Positions 29,770-37,624 of a stretch of DNA of 64,000 nucleotides are shown here, piece by piece (within the stretch, counting starts at the first letter, position 1; every line of letters starts with the position of its first letter). The DNA is taken from contig CACJUL010000003.1 in the NCBI GenBank assembly GCA_902596585.1, positions 1 to 64,000 of the forward strand, written 5' to 3'. The DNA is from an uncultured Prochlorococcus sp. (GTDB lineage Bacteria; Cyanobacteriota; Cyanobacteriia; PCC-6307; Cyanobiaceae). The notes below the pieces were generated by a model. That model saw only the letters and a list, made by a program, of their open reading frames with translations, was not told the origin of the DNA and searched no databases. The position numbers were made by a program, and so were the translations under genes.

Positions 29770-31473
29770 ATGTCAACCAAGTCTAATTCATTAAAAGAAA
29801 AGCTTACGAAAAATTTTTCTGAATTTTCTCAGTTATCTGACTATTCTTTCATGAATTGTCTCAAAGCAGATCCTCAATCAACTAAAGATGGGAATGATCA
29901 TAAGCCGCGATCAGTATATTCAGGTCATTATGTACCAGTTGTTCCAACAGCATTACCAGATCCAGAATACATTTCACATAGCAACAAACTTTTTAAAGAA
30001 CTAGGATTAAGCCCAGATCTCACAAAAGACAAGAATTTTTGTAGTTTTTTCTCTGGAGATATTTCTGTTGCTGATTATCCAATGAGTCCTGTTGGTTGGG
30101 CAACAGGTTATGCATTATCAATTTACGGTACTGAATATACCCAACAATGTCCCTTTGGCACCGGCAATGGTTATGGCGATGGCAGAGCAATTTCTGTTTT
30201 TGAAGGTATATTCAATGGAAAAAGAATGGAGATGCAACTTAAAGGGGGGGGTCCAACCCCCTACTGTCGTGGAGCAGATGGTAGAACTGTCTTAAGGTCT
30301 AGCGTAAGAGAATTTCTTGCACAGGAATTAATGGATGCCTTTGGAATCCCTACCTCAAGATCTTTAACACTTTATGTTTCACGATCAGAAATAGTTAGAA
30401 GGCCATGGTATTCAAAAGGCTCCAGATATTTTGAACCTGACATCATGATTGATACTCAAGCTGCAATTACTACGAGAGTCGCTCCATCTTTTGTACGTAT
30501 TGGACAGCTTGAACTTTTTGCAAGACGAGTTCGGAATAATGCTCATGATGAAGCCCTTAAAGAGCTAAAGATGATAGTTCAACATCTAATAGATAGAAAC
30601 TATCAAGTTGAAATTGAATATGGGACTTCATTTAAAAGTAAGGTTCTTAAACTGGCTTATTTATATAGATCGAGACTTATATCTCTTGTAGTTAACTGGA
30701 TGCGAGTTGGTTATTGTCAGGGCAATTTTAATAGTGATAATTGTGCTGCTGGAGGCTTTACCTTGGACTATGGACCTTTTGGATTCTGTGAATTATTTGA
30801 TCCAAGGTTTCAACCATGGATAGGTGGAGGTGAACATTTCTCATTTTTCAACCAACCATCAGCTGCTGAGATCAACTTTAAAACATTTTGCTCCTCTCTA
30901 AAACCATTACTCTCAGAAAGCGAGGAAGATATTGAATTAATAGAACAAATCGAAAATGATTTTTCAAAATTAATGAACCAGGAGTTAAAGAAAATGTGGG
31001 CAAATAAGCTTGGTTTAGAACATTACCACGAAACTATTATTAATGATTTTTTTAATCTAATGCTCATTTCAAAAGCTGACTATACAATCTTGTTCCGTAA
31101 ACTCTCTGATATACCTGATAATATTGTTTCTTTAAAAGAAAGCTTTTATTTACCAATTAATGAAGAGCTCAAGAATAAGTGGGAAGTCTGGATTCAAAAC
31201 TGGCAATCAATTTTGAAAAAAGAGGCAAATATTAAAGAAAAATCGGCATTAATGAAATCCCTTAACCCAGTCTACACATGGCGTGAATGGACAGTCCTTC
31301 CAGCATATGAGGAGGCTGAGAAAGGTAATTACAGCAAAATAAAGGAGTTGCAGGCTGTTTTTAGCAATCCCTACAAAGAGCAACCAACAGAGATAGATCA
31401 AAAATATAATCGACTAAAGCCAAGACAATATTTTAACCATGGAGGAGTTTCACATTGCAGTTGTTCTTCGTAA
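29770..31473 (+). CDS. selO: Protein adenylyltransferase SelO (YdiU/UPF0061)
   Basis: A 567-residue pseudokinase-fold enzyme that transfers AMP to proteins in redox stress. Motifs: YSGHYVPVVPTALPDPEY, QCPFGTGNGYGDGRAISVFE, MQLKGGGPTPYCRGADGRTV (Gly-rich nucleotide region), SSVREFLAQELM, NFNSDNCAAGGFTLDYGPFG, and the C-terminal HCSCSS, where cysteine takes the place of selenocysteine in eukaryotic SelO. The start is ATG 29770. It is monocistronic and complete. Confidence 0.92.
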   Translation: MSTKSNSLKEKLTKNFSEFSQLSDYSFMNCLKADPQSTKDGNDHKPRSVYSGHYVPVVPTALPDPEYISHSNKLFKELGLSPDLTKDKNFCSFFSGDISVADYPMSPVGWATGYALSIYGTEYTQQCPFGTGNGYGDGRAISVFEGIFNGKRMEMQLKGGGPTPYCRGADGRTVLRSSVREFLAQELMDAFGIPTSRSLTLYVSRSEIVRRPWYSKGSRYFEPDIMIDTQAAITTRVAPSFVRIGQLELFARRVRNNAHDEALKELKMIVQHLIDRNYQVEIEYGTSFKSKVLKLAYLYRSRLISLVVNWMRVGYCQGNFNSDNCAAGGFTLDYGPFGFCELFDPRFQPWIGGGEHFSFFNQPSAAEINFKTFCSSLKPLLSESEEDIELIEQIENDFSKLMNQELKKMWANKLGLEHYHETIINDFFNLMLISKADYTILFRKLSDIPDNIVSLKESFYLPINEELKNKWEVWIQNWQSILKKEANIKEKSALMKSLNPVYTWREWTVLPAYEEAEKGNYSKIKELQAVFSNPYKEQPTEIDQKYNRLKPRQYFNHGGVSHCSCSS

Positions 31474-31516
31474 AAAGTGAATCCTAAAAATATGGATTAA
31501 ATAACTTTGAAAAATT

Positions 31517-31939
31517 TTATTCATTTATGGCCGTAGGCATACCAACTACTGATACAACTCCCACATGAAGTATGGCTGGCTTCTTCCCAACATTTTTCAC
31601 ATAGTGGCTCCCCCCATTATTACTCTCTATAAATGCATCACCCGCTTTAAAGAAATTAATTTCTTCACCCCTTACATGTTTTAATCTTCCTCTGGTGACA
31701 TGAATCAACATGGGGGAAGGATGAGTATGAATTGGAGTTTTCGAACCAACCGGAATCTTTACTTTTAAGAGTCTTAATTCAGGCTTACCCTCGAGATAAT
31801 TAAATTTTTTACCACTAAGTCCTTTTGAACTTTGAATAATAGGTATAACTTCAATCTTTTCTTCAGCAAAAGAGGTTTGTGGTAAGGCTAAAGTCCCAAT
31901 AAAAAGGAAGCAAAATGGAATAAATTTTTTTAATTTCAT
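31517..31939 (-). CDS. Secreted cupin-domain protein
   Basis: From ATG 31939: signal KKFIPFCFLFIGTLALPQTSFA, then a single cupin barrel with PIHTHPSPMLIHVTRGRLKH (metal-binding HTH) and DAFIESNNGGSHYVKNVG (second histidine). An exported small cupin; enzymatic or sensor role unknown. A GTG at 31,957 would extend it by six residues. Convergent with selO. Confidence 0.8.
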   Translation of the reverse strand: MKLKKFIPFCFLFIGTLALPQTSFAEEKIEVIPIIQSSKGLSGKKFNYLEGKPELRLLKVKIPVGSKTPIHTHPSPMLIHVTRGRLKHVRGEEINFFKAGDAFIESNNGGSHYVKNVGKKPAILHVGVVSVVGMPTAINE

Positions 31940-31990
31940 TAGATATTTGATTTTCACTAATAATAAGTATTTTGCAAAATAATAACTAAT

Positions 31991-32152
31991 TTATTTTTTA
32001 TATAACTTTTCTAATTGCTTAATTTCCTCTCTTAAATCCTTACCTCTCTCATTTAATTTATTATTTTTAATAACTATTGGGATAATCCACCAGGCTTGAA
32101 GACCTAAAAAGATAAATACTAGAATCAATAATTCAAAAGTTCCAGGCTGCAT
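31991..32152 (-). CDS. Small membrane-anchored coiled-coil protein, 53 aa
   Basis: ATG at 32152; reads MQPGTFELLILVFIFLGLQA (one span), WWIIPIVIKNN, then a charged helix (LREEIKQLEKLYKK). Not recognised but gene-like, with a good start and conserved-looking topology. Same strand as the cupin gene, 51 bp away. Confidence 0.6.
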   Translation of the reverse strand: MQPGTFELLILVFIFLGLQAWWIIPIVIKNNKLNERGKDLREEIKQLEKLYKK

Positions 32153-32225
32153 TTGATAAATAAACCTTCTTTGTAAATACTAATATTCTAAAAGCTATTA
32201 AATATTCATGAGATTTACAATATTT

Positions 32226-32444
32226 CTAGGCTGCCTCTAATTCAATATTAAGTTCAATACCTTTTGATATTATTGCTTCTTTAAAGTCAATTAGTTTACC
32301 AATAATTTTTTGCTTCTCCTGTTCAGTTTTATAGACATCCTCAACAACCTCCTGCATTGCAAGTGTTACTTTTTGTAGTTTGATTTCTAAATCTTCCCTG
32401 TAATTCATAAGCTCAACTAAATTATCTTTTTTATTAAAAAACAA
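32226..32444 (-). CDS. Small coiled-coil protein
   Basis: Reads NYREDLEIKLQKVTLAMQEV, VEDVYKTEQEKQKIIGKLID, ending IELNIELEAA. Long amphipathic helix. The start is TTG 32444 or the ATG at 32,408; the shorter form would lack 12 residues. No family known. Confidence 0.5.
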   Translation of the reverse strand: MFFNKKDNLVELMNYREDLEIKLQKVTLAMQEVVEDVYKTEQEKQKIIGKLIDFKEAIISKGIELNIELEAA

Positions 32445-32557
32445 AATTATTATTAGTAAATGAGTACATTACCCTAAAAGGATTGACAGAAAAACATAAT
32501 GAATATAATTTATAGTACAAATGTATTAAAATTCAAATAGCCTTTTAAGGTGAAATT

Positions 32558-32923
32558 ATGAAGCCTAATTACTCATTTGGTTGTAGCACTTGTAAGCCAA
32601 GCGGATGTTTACTAAATCCCGAAGGCAGCAGAATGATCTTTTTCGAAGAATGCAAAAATATCCCTAAACCTAACCTAAAAATTCATACTCATCTTTTTTA
32701 TGCAAATCACCTTGGAGAGCCTGCAGGTTACAAATCCTCAGAAAAACTAAAAATAGATGCAGCCTGGGAAAAGTGGCACGAACTTCGTAAAAAGGCTGGA
32801 CAGAGGTCAATTACCATTACGGATAAAGATTCTCCGTCAAAAAAATACTCAAAAAAACAATTATTAATCGATATGACACATAATTGCTACATATATGTAA
32901 TTTTTATCTTGAAAATAAGTTAA
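32558..32923 (+). CDS. DUF1651-like protein with extended tail
   Basis: A 121-residue protein. CLLNPEGSRMIFFEECKN resembles the WL--P-----RF block, and SEKLKIDAAWEKWHELRKKA resembles the EARKEY--L block of DUF1651. An N-terminal cysteine-rich stretch (FGCSTCKPSGC) is extra. The last 20 residues (HNCYIYVIFILKIS) are hydrophobic and may be read-through after loss of an earlier stop. It lies just ahead of the hli operon. Family call tentative. Confidence 0.5.
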   Translation: MKPNYSFGCSTCKPSGCLLNPEGSRMIFFEECKNIPKPNLKIHTHLFYANHLGEPAGYKSSEKLKIDAAWEKWHELRKKAGQRSITITDKDSPSKKYSKKQLLIDMTHNCYIYVIFILKIS

Positions 32924-32937
32924 TTTTGAACTAGCTC

Positions 32938-32974
32938 TTTACATTAATTAATATTAGTGTTACATTAGTTAACA
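32938..32974 (+). promoter_or_regulatory. HLR1-like TTACATT repeats upstream of the hli operon
   Basis: TTTACATTA and GTTACATTA (21 bp apart) followed by GTTAACA sit just before the first hli gene. The RpaB-binding HLR1 element of cyanobacterial high-light genes is a direct repeat of (G/T)TTACA with 10-bp period. The half-sites match but the spacing does not fit exactly, so this is only a candidate. Confidence 0.35.
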
Positions 32975-32988
32975 ATTACATAACTTAA

Positions 32989-33195
32989 ATGGCTAATTCA
33001 AACGTTACTACTGAATCAGGCGGCAGACAGAATATGTTTCCAACTGAGACACGTCCTTACATAGATGAGTCTGTTTCATATGACAGCTACCCACAAAATG
33101 CAGAAAAAGTTAACGGTCGTTGGGCAATGATTGGGCTTGTTGCATTAGTAGGTGCTTACGTTTCAACTGGACAAATTATTCCTGGCATTTTTTAA
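32989..33195 (+). CDS. hli: High-light-inducible protein (Hli), first of three
   Basis: A 68-residue thylakoid protein. A polar N terminus leads to the chlorophyll-binding helix AEKVNGRWAMIGLVALVGAY followed by VSTGQIIPGIF. TGQIIPG is a picocyanobacterial Hli hallmark. Its TAA overlaps the next ATG by one base, so translation of the second Hli is coupled. First gene of a four-gene operon. Confidence 0.95.
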   Translation: MANSNVTTESGGRQNMFPTETRPYIDESVSYDSYPQNAEKVNGRWAMIGLVALVGAYVSTGQIIPGIF

Positions 33196-33455
33196 TGAGT
33201 CCACTTTCAGGTTTCTTAGCGGTAATTGTATTCTTTACAGCCATACTCGTTGCTTATCTAACCAAGCAATTTCAAAACGAAAATTCAAACTATTCATCTT
33301 TTAATCAAATGAAAAAAACAAACACAAAAGTCAAAACAATCGAGAAAGAAAAAGTAGTTGCAGAAACTCTTAACGGAAGATTCGCAATGCTTGGACTAAT
33401 TGCTGCTATGGGGGCATATCTAACAACAGGTCAAATTATTCCTGGTTTCGTTTAA
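33195..33455 (+). CDS. hli: High-light-inducible protein (Hli) with extra N-terminal span
   Basis: An 86-residue protein that starts one base inside the previous stop. An added N-terminal span (GFLAVIVFFTAILVAYL) and a basic linker precede the Hli helix AETLNGRFAMLGLIAAMGAY and TTGQIIPGF. Two spans in one Hli protein make it different from its neighbours. An upstream alternative frame start at 33,120 lies inside the first hli and is rejected. Confidence 0.92.
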   Translation: MSPLSGFLAVIVFFTAILVAYLTKQFQNENSNYSSFNQMKKTNTKVKTIEKEKVVAETLNGRFAMLGLIAAMGAYLTTGQIIPGFV

Positions 33456-33482
33456 AATTTACTATTTAATAAACATAGAAAA

Positions 33483-33611
33483 ATGGAAAATTCAAAACCA
33501 ACTTATTGGCAAAACGCCGAGAGAACTAATGGAAGAATGGCAATGATGGGTTTATTTGCATTAGTTGTAAATTACGGCTTATTCGGCTGGATTATCCCAG
33601 GAATTTTTTAA
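33483..33611 (+). CDS. hli: High-light-inducible protein (Hli), 42 aa
   Basis: ATG at 33483; MENSKPTYWQNAERTNGRMA, MMGLFALVVNYGLFGW and ends IIPGIF. Minimal single-helix Hli, close to the C terminus of the Hli at 13,581 (AERTNGRLAM; LFGW). Third hli in the operon, one base before the next gene. Confidence 0.95.
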   Translation: MENSKPTYWQNAERTNGRMAMMGLFALVVNYGLFGWIIPGIF

Positions 33612-33612
33612 A

Positions 33613-33792
33613 ATGAATTTAGGATTACTTTTTCTTAAAGTTAATACTCTAGGCGTTATAACTCTTTCCGAACTTGATTGGATAACTAATCATCAATCTG
33701 AATTTTCGAGGTTAGATATGTCTTTAGTTATCAAAATCGGCCGTCTTATGGATTCTGGAGTTGTCGAAATCGATAATAGATTGCCTGTTTAA
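33613..33792 (+). CDS. Small protein at the end of the hli operon, 59 aa
   Basis: ATG at 33613, one base after the hli stop. Reads NLGLLFLKVNTLGVITLSEL, DWITNHQSEFSRLDMSLVIK and ends DNRLPV. Soluble, probably a small helical domain. Followed by a strong terminator, so it is the last gene. Its place suggests a role with Hli proteins; family not known to me. Confidence 0.7.
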   Translation: MNLGLLFLKVNTLGVITLSELDWITNHQSEFSRLDMSLVIKIGRLMDSGVVEIDNRLPV

Positions 33793-33816
33793 TTTATAAA
33801 AAATTTGATCGTCATG

Positions 33817-33855
33817 AGTGTTTGTCATTAGGGATACTGACAAGCACTTTTTTTT
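33817..33855 (+). terminator. Terminator of the hli operon
   Basis: AGTGTTTGTCA (33817-33827) pairs with TGACAAGCACT (33838-33848), one G-U in 11 bp, followed by eight T. Confidence 0.85.
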
Positions 33856-33861
33856 ACAAAA

Positions 33862-33901
33862 AATAAAAAAAGAGATTGTTTCTTAGCTAAAAACAATCTC
33901 T
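33862..33901 (-). terminator. Minus-strand terminator facing the hli terminator
   Basis: AGAGATTGTTT (33871-33881) and AAACAATCTCT (33891-33901), a perfect 11-bp stem; on the minus strand it is followed by a T-rich tract (A-rich on plus, 33,857-33,870). It would end the three-gene minus-strand group that starts at 34,860. Confidence 0.7.
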
Positions 33902-33993
33902 ATTTACCTAATTCTTACATGAAAATTTCAAGTAAGCTTTCAGATATTAACTAATTTTTTTTTATAGTAAATACTTAAAAATGCTTTTGTTAT

Positions 33994-34209
33994 TTATCTT
34001 TTTAAACCACCTCTTTTTATCCATAGAAACCATGTAACCCAAATAGGAGGAAGAAATCTGATTAAAAAAGAAATTTTGTATATATAAAATGGTGCATTTT
34101 CACTTTGAAATAAATTTATCAAAAAAGTAGATATAGTTACCCAGAGTAAAATTATTAATATATTAGCTCCCAACAAAGCGAACTTATTTTGTTTGAATAT
34201 TTTTGGCAT
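33994..34209 (-). CDS. Small two-span membrane protein, 71 aa
   Basis: Reads PKIFKQNKFALLGANILIIL, LWVTISTFLINLF, then IRFLPPIWVTWFLWIKRGGL. Two hydrophobic segments, basic ends. Third of three minus-strand membrane-protein genes. Not recognised. Confidence 0.55.
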   Translation of the reverse strand: MPKIFKQNKFALLGANILIILLWVTISTFLINLFQSENAPFYIYKISFLIRFLPPIWVTWFLWIKRGGLKR

Positions 34210-34264
34210 AAGAGAAATCTATATTCTTTAATCTTAAATAATCTCAGGAAATTATTATACATTT

Positions 34265-34516
34265 TCAAAAAAACTTTAAGTTTAGAATCCATATCCAAAT
34301 AAAAAAAATACTAAACTTTAATCCTTCTCCAAATACTATTCCAAAAACAACAGGAGGTAAAAATATTAAAAAAAGAATAGAAAATAAACTAAATAAAGCA
34401 AATGATCCTCTTAGAAAAAAATTCTTTCTTTTTGCTCCTCTTAGATTTTTCAGGGTATTCCACTCCCATTCAATAAACCTGTAGAACTTTTCTGATAATA
34501 AAAACAAATACTTCAT
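34265..34516 (-). CDS. Small membrane protein, 83 aa
   Basis: Basic N terminus (KYLFLLSEKFYRFIEWEWNT), then two spans (SFALFSLFSILFLIFLPPVV; FSIFFIWIWILNL). Not recognised. Shares strand with 33,994 and 34,570 genes; gaps of 50-60 bp allow an operon. Confidence 0.5.
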   Translation of the reverse strand: MKYLFLLSEKFYRFIEWEWNTLKNLRGAKRKNFFLRGSFALFSLFSILFLIFLPPVVFGIVFGEGLKFSIFFIWIWILNLKFF

Positions 34517-34569
34517 TAAAATTATTAATTTTTATCTGCTTTTCTTATTTATAAAATTTATTTCCACTG

Positions 34570-34860
34570 TTAGCAATAAACTTTATCCCCTTCTTCAGAA
34601 AGATAGTAAATTCTATTTTCTGAACTTACGAAGAAAGTTAATCCCTTATATTGTGATCTTTTAAATTTATCTAATCTAAGTTTGTGTAAATCCCAATTAT
34701 CAGTACTTATATCAGGATTAAATTCTTGTTCTTTTAAGAAAGGTACATAAGTTGGAATAATTGTTGTTTTCTGGGCAAACCCTCTATCTCGTTTTAAATA
34801 AAAAAATAATAAAAATAAAAGTACAAAAAAAAGAATTAATAATATATTTGTCATTGTCAA
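34570..34860 (-). CDS. Membrane-anchored hypothetical protein, 96 aa
   Basis: N-terminal anchor (NILLILFFVLLFLLFFYL), then a soluble part (STDNWDLHKLRLDKFKRSQY; GLTFFVSSENRIYYLSEEGD) rich in strands and aromatic residues. First gene of a possible three-gene minus-strand unit. Not recognised. Confidence 0.55.
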   Translation of the reverse strand: MTMTNILLILFFVLLFLLFFYLKRDRGFAQKTTIIPTYVPFLKEQEFNPDISTDNWDLHKLRLDKFKRSQYKGLTFFVSSENRIYYLSEEGDKVYC

Positions 34861-35016
34861 TTTTTCTAATTTGAAAAAACTTTATTTTGGAGAATCAAGA
34901 ACTTCTTACAATAAATTATTTAATAAGTAAAAAATCCTATTTTTATATTCTTGTATTTTTAAATACTTATCAAGGGGTTACCTAAATCTGATTATAAAGT
35001 GAGTCGCATTTTCAAC

Positions 35017-35160
35017 ATGACTCAAAATTCCATGAACACTCCTTATGCAAAAAGAGTAGCTGAAAAATTTAGAGAGGCTCAAAACTATTTAAAAACGAAT
35101 GGTTTTGGTAGATCAACTAAACATTTACTTGAAGATATTGAAAATTCTATTGAAAAATAA
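35017..35160 (+). CDS. Small helical protein, 47 aa
   Basis: ATG at 35017; reads MTQNSMNTPYAKRVAEKFRE, AQNYLKTNGFGRSTKHLL and ends ENSIEK. Its TAA overlaps the next ATG by one base (TAATG). Soluble; not recognised. Two-gene coupled operon. Confidence 0.6.
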   Translation: MTQNSMNTPYAKRVAEKFREAQNYLKTNGFGRSTKHLLEDIENSIEK

Positions 35161-35318
35161 TGCCAATACCCCCTCACTTACCACAATTACAATATGGCTA
35201 CGATGATGGCTTTACAACCATTTTTTTTGGGTTAATAGGAAGTTGCTTAGGATGTATCTTAATTTTATTAATTTCATTTTTTGAATTTAAATTCAAAAAG
35301 CAAAATAGTAAGTCTTAA
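35160..35318 (+). CDS. Small single-span membrane protein, 52 aa
   Basis: Starts in the stop of the 47-residue gene. Reads PIPPHLPQLQYGYDDGFTTI, then a span (FFGLIGSCLGCILILLISFF) with CLGC inside, and a basic tail. The pair probably works together: a soluble helix protein and a membrane partner. It converges with ychF, 8 bp apart. Confidence 0.6.
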   Translation: MPIPPHLPQLQYGYDDGFTTIFFGLIGSCLGCILILLISFFEFKFKKQNSKS

Positions 35319-35326
35319 GAGACTTA

Positions 35327-36418
35327 CTAAACATTAAATAAGAACTCCATTATATCACCCTCGTTAACAATATATTCCTTGCCTTCACTTCTTAAAAGAC
35401 CTTTGGTTTTTGCATTAGCAATTGAACCTGAATCAATTAAATTTTGATATGAAATAGTCTGAGCTCTTATAAATCCTTTTTCAAAATCAGTATGAATTAC
35501 TCCTGCTGCCTGTGGCGCAGTCATACCATCTTTTATGGTCCATGCTTTTGTCTCCTTTTCTCCGGTAGTGAAATAAGTTTTTAATCCCAATAGTTTATAT
35601 GTTGATCTAATTAAAGAACTTAATCCCCCTTCTTCTACTCCTAAACCCATAAGGTAGTCTTTTTTATCTTCGGGATCTAACTCTATTAATTCAGATTCGA
35701 CTTGCGCTGATATTTTTATACACTCTGTATTTTCATTGTTTGCAAAACTCTGAACTCTTGATGAGAAATCATTACCTTCAGCTAAATCATTTTCATTCAA
35801 ATTTGTTGCGTAAATAATTGGTTTAGCAGTAAGGAAGCCTAGTTGCTTAATTATTAAATTTTCTTCTTCACTCAAAGATATTGATCTAACTGAAAGGCCT
35901 TTCTCTAGCTCTTCTTCAATTTTTTCTAATAAGGTGTCTTCTTTTGCTGCCTCTTTACTAGTTCTAACCTGTTTTTTAATTCTTTCTCTTCTTTTTTGGA
36001 GTTGAGATAAATCAGCTAAATTCAATTCCAGATTAATTATCTCAATGTCATCCAAAGGATCCACCTTTCCAGAAACATGAATTACATCACTATCTTCAAA
36101 GCACCTTACAACATGAACTATTGCATCAACCTCTCTAATGTTTGATAAAAATTTATTTCCCAAACCTTCGCCTTTACTAGCTCCTTTTACTAGTCCTGCG
36201 ATATCTACAAATTCAATTTTTGTTGGGATAATATTTTGGCTAGAACTTAAATTACCTAACTCTTGCAACCTTTGATCTGGGACTGAAACTATGCCTTTAT
36301 TAGGTTCTATAGTACAAAAGGGAAAATTGGCCGCTTGTGCCTTAGCATTTTCTACAAGTGCATTAAATAGAGTTGATTTTCCAACATTTGGTAATCCAAT
36401 AATACCTGCTTTTAACAT
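35327..36418 (-). CDS. ychF: Redox-regulated ATPase YchF/OLA1
   Basis: A 363-residue ATPase of the Obg-related family. P-loop GLPNVGKSTLFNAL (residues 8-21), switch region VDIAGLVKGASKGEGLGNKF, the altered base-recognition motif NLNEND, and the C-terminal TGS domain (TTGEKETKAWTIKDGMTAPQ...). It binds ribosomes and takes part in oxidative-stress response in other bacteria. Full length, ATG start. First gene of the core block. Confidence 0.95.
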   Translation of the reverse strand: MLKAGIIGLPNVGKSTLFNALVENAKAQAANFPFCTIEPNKGIVSVPDQRLQELGNLSSSQNIIPTKIEFVDIAGLVKGASKGEGLGNKFLSNIREVDAIVHVVRCFEDSDVIHVSGKVDPLDDIEIINLELNLADLSQLQKRRERIKKQVRTSKEAAKEDTLLEKIEEELEKGLSVRSISLSEEENLIIKQLGFLTAKPIIYATNLNENDLAEGNDFSSRVQSFANNENTECIKISAQVESELIELDPEDKKDYLMGLGVEEGGLSSLIRSTYKLLGLKTYFTTGEKETKAWTIKDGMTAPQAAGVIHTDFEKGFIRAQTISYQNLIDSGSIANAKTKGLLRSEGKEYIVNEGDIMEFLFNV

Positions 36419-36562
36419 TTGAAAAAAATTATGGAAAAATTATCAAGAAAACATCTTCTAGTAATATAGTATTTACTTAACCAATCTTGGATAAGTTATT
36501 TATAATCGTTTTGATTATTTATTTAGTTCCTAAATATTCTCTAATTCTGCTTTTAAAAAGAA

Positions 36563-37624
36563 ATGTTTGATTTAATAAAAAAAAATATAAATTTAAGAAG
36601 TGGAATTATATTGCTTTCTTTAGCTATATTTTTCGTTTTTATAACCAATCCCTTAAAGAAAAATAAGTCAAAAGATATTTCTGATTTTGTGGTTCAAGTT
36701 AAAAAAGGAATCCTATCAGATTCAATTAATACTAGTGGGGAAGTAAAAGCAATCAGGACAAGCAATATTGGCCCCAGGAAGCAAGGTGTAATTAAAGAAA
36801 TCAAAGTAGAGGAAGGCGATCTTGTAACAAAAGATCAGGTTTTAGCTTCTCTTGATGATGAAGACTTCATCTATAAAATTGAAGAACTTGAATTAAATGT
36901 AGAAAAACAAAAATCTGAATTTTTAAGAAGGGAATATTTATATCAAGAAGGCGCAGTAAGCAGAGAGGATTATGAAAGTTATAAAAATAACTACAAGATT
37001 AGTAGCGCTAAACTTAATGATGCAAAAGCTGAAAAAAGTTTCTATTTGATAAAAGCTCCTTATGGAGGAAAGATAACTGCAAAATATGCGGAGATAGGAT
37101 CTTATGTCACCCCAAGTACAAATTTAAGTTCAGACCCTAAAACCAAAAACTTTATATTTGAACTATCAGAGGGGCTAGAAATTGTTGCCAAAGTTCCCGA
37201 GAGTGACATTGGCAGAATAAAAATAGGTCAAGAAGCATCAGTAAGAATTGAGGCTTATCCCTCAAAAAAATATATTGCTGTAGTTAAAAAAATAGCTACA
37301 AGAGCTGTAAAAGATAATAATGTAACCTCATTCGAAGTGACTTTAAATTTTAAAGATATTTCTGAAGAAATTAAAATTGGAATGACTGCAGATCTTGAAT
37401 TTAGAGTCGAAGGTAACGAAGAAAAAATCTTAGTTCCAACAGTTTCTATCGTTACTGAGAATGGTGAAAAAGGAATCTTGAAAGTTGATAAAAACAATTC
37501 TCCAAAGTTTGAAAAAATCGAGATTGGTATTAGTAGTGGAAATAAAACTTCAGTAATTGATGGATTAGAACCTGGAGAGCAAATCTTTATTGATATTCCA
37601 CCTTGGGCTAAGAAGAGAAAATGA
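36563..37624 (+). CDS. HlyD/RND-type periplasmic adaptor subunit
   Basis: A 353-residue protein with an N-terminal membrane anchor (GIILLSLAIFFVFITNPL). First lipoyl half-motif IKEIKVEEGDLVTKDQVLAS, coiled-coil hairpin about residues 105-160, second half YLIKAPYGGKITAKYAEIGS, then beta-barrel and membrane-proximal domains (SVRIEAYPSKKY; IKIGMTADLEF). It would link an inner-membrane exporter to an outer channel, but no exporter gene is adjacent. Its TGA overlaps the polA ATG, an unexpected coupling. Confidence 0.85.
   Translation: MFDLIKKNINLRSGIILLSLAIFFVFITNPLKKNKSKDISDFVVQVKKGILSDSINTSGEVKAIRTSNIGPRKQGVIKEIKVEEGDLVTKDQVLASLDDEDFIYKIEELELNVEKQKSEFLRREYLYQEGAVSREDYESYKNNYKISSAKLNDAKAEKSFYLIKAPYGGKITAKYAEIGSYVTPSTNLSSDPKTKNFIFELSEGLEIVAKVPESDIGRIKIGQEASVRIEAYPSKKYIAVVKKIATRAVKDNNVTSFEVTLNFKDISEEIKIGMTADLEFRVEGNEEKILVPTVSIVTENGEKGILKVDKNNSPKFEKIEIGISSGNKTSVIDGLEPGEQIFIDIPPWAKKRK

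Noticed and set aside
37255-37497. Long minus-strand frames inside core genes (also in polA, selO, psbC and ycf39)
   Set aside because: They are antisense shadows of strongly coding plus- or minus-strand genes and have no family features.
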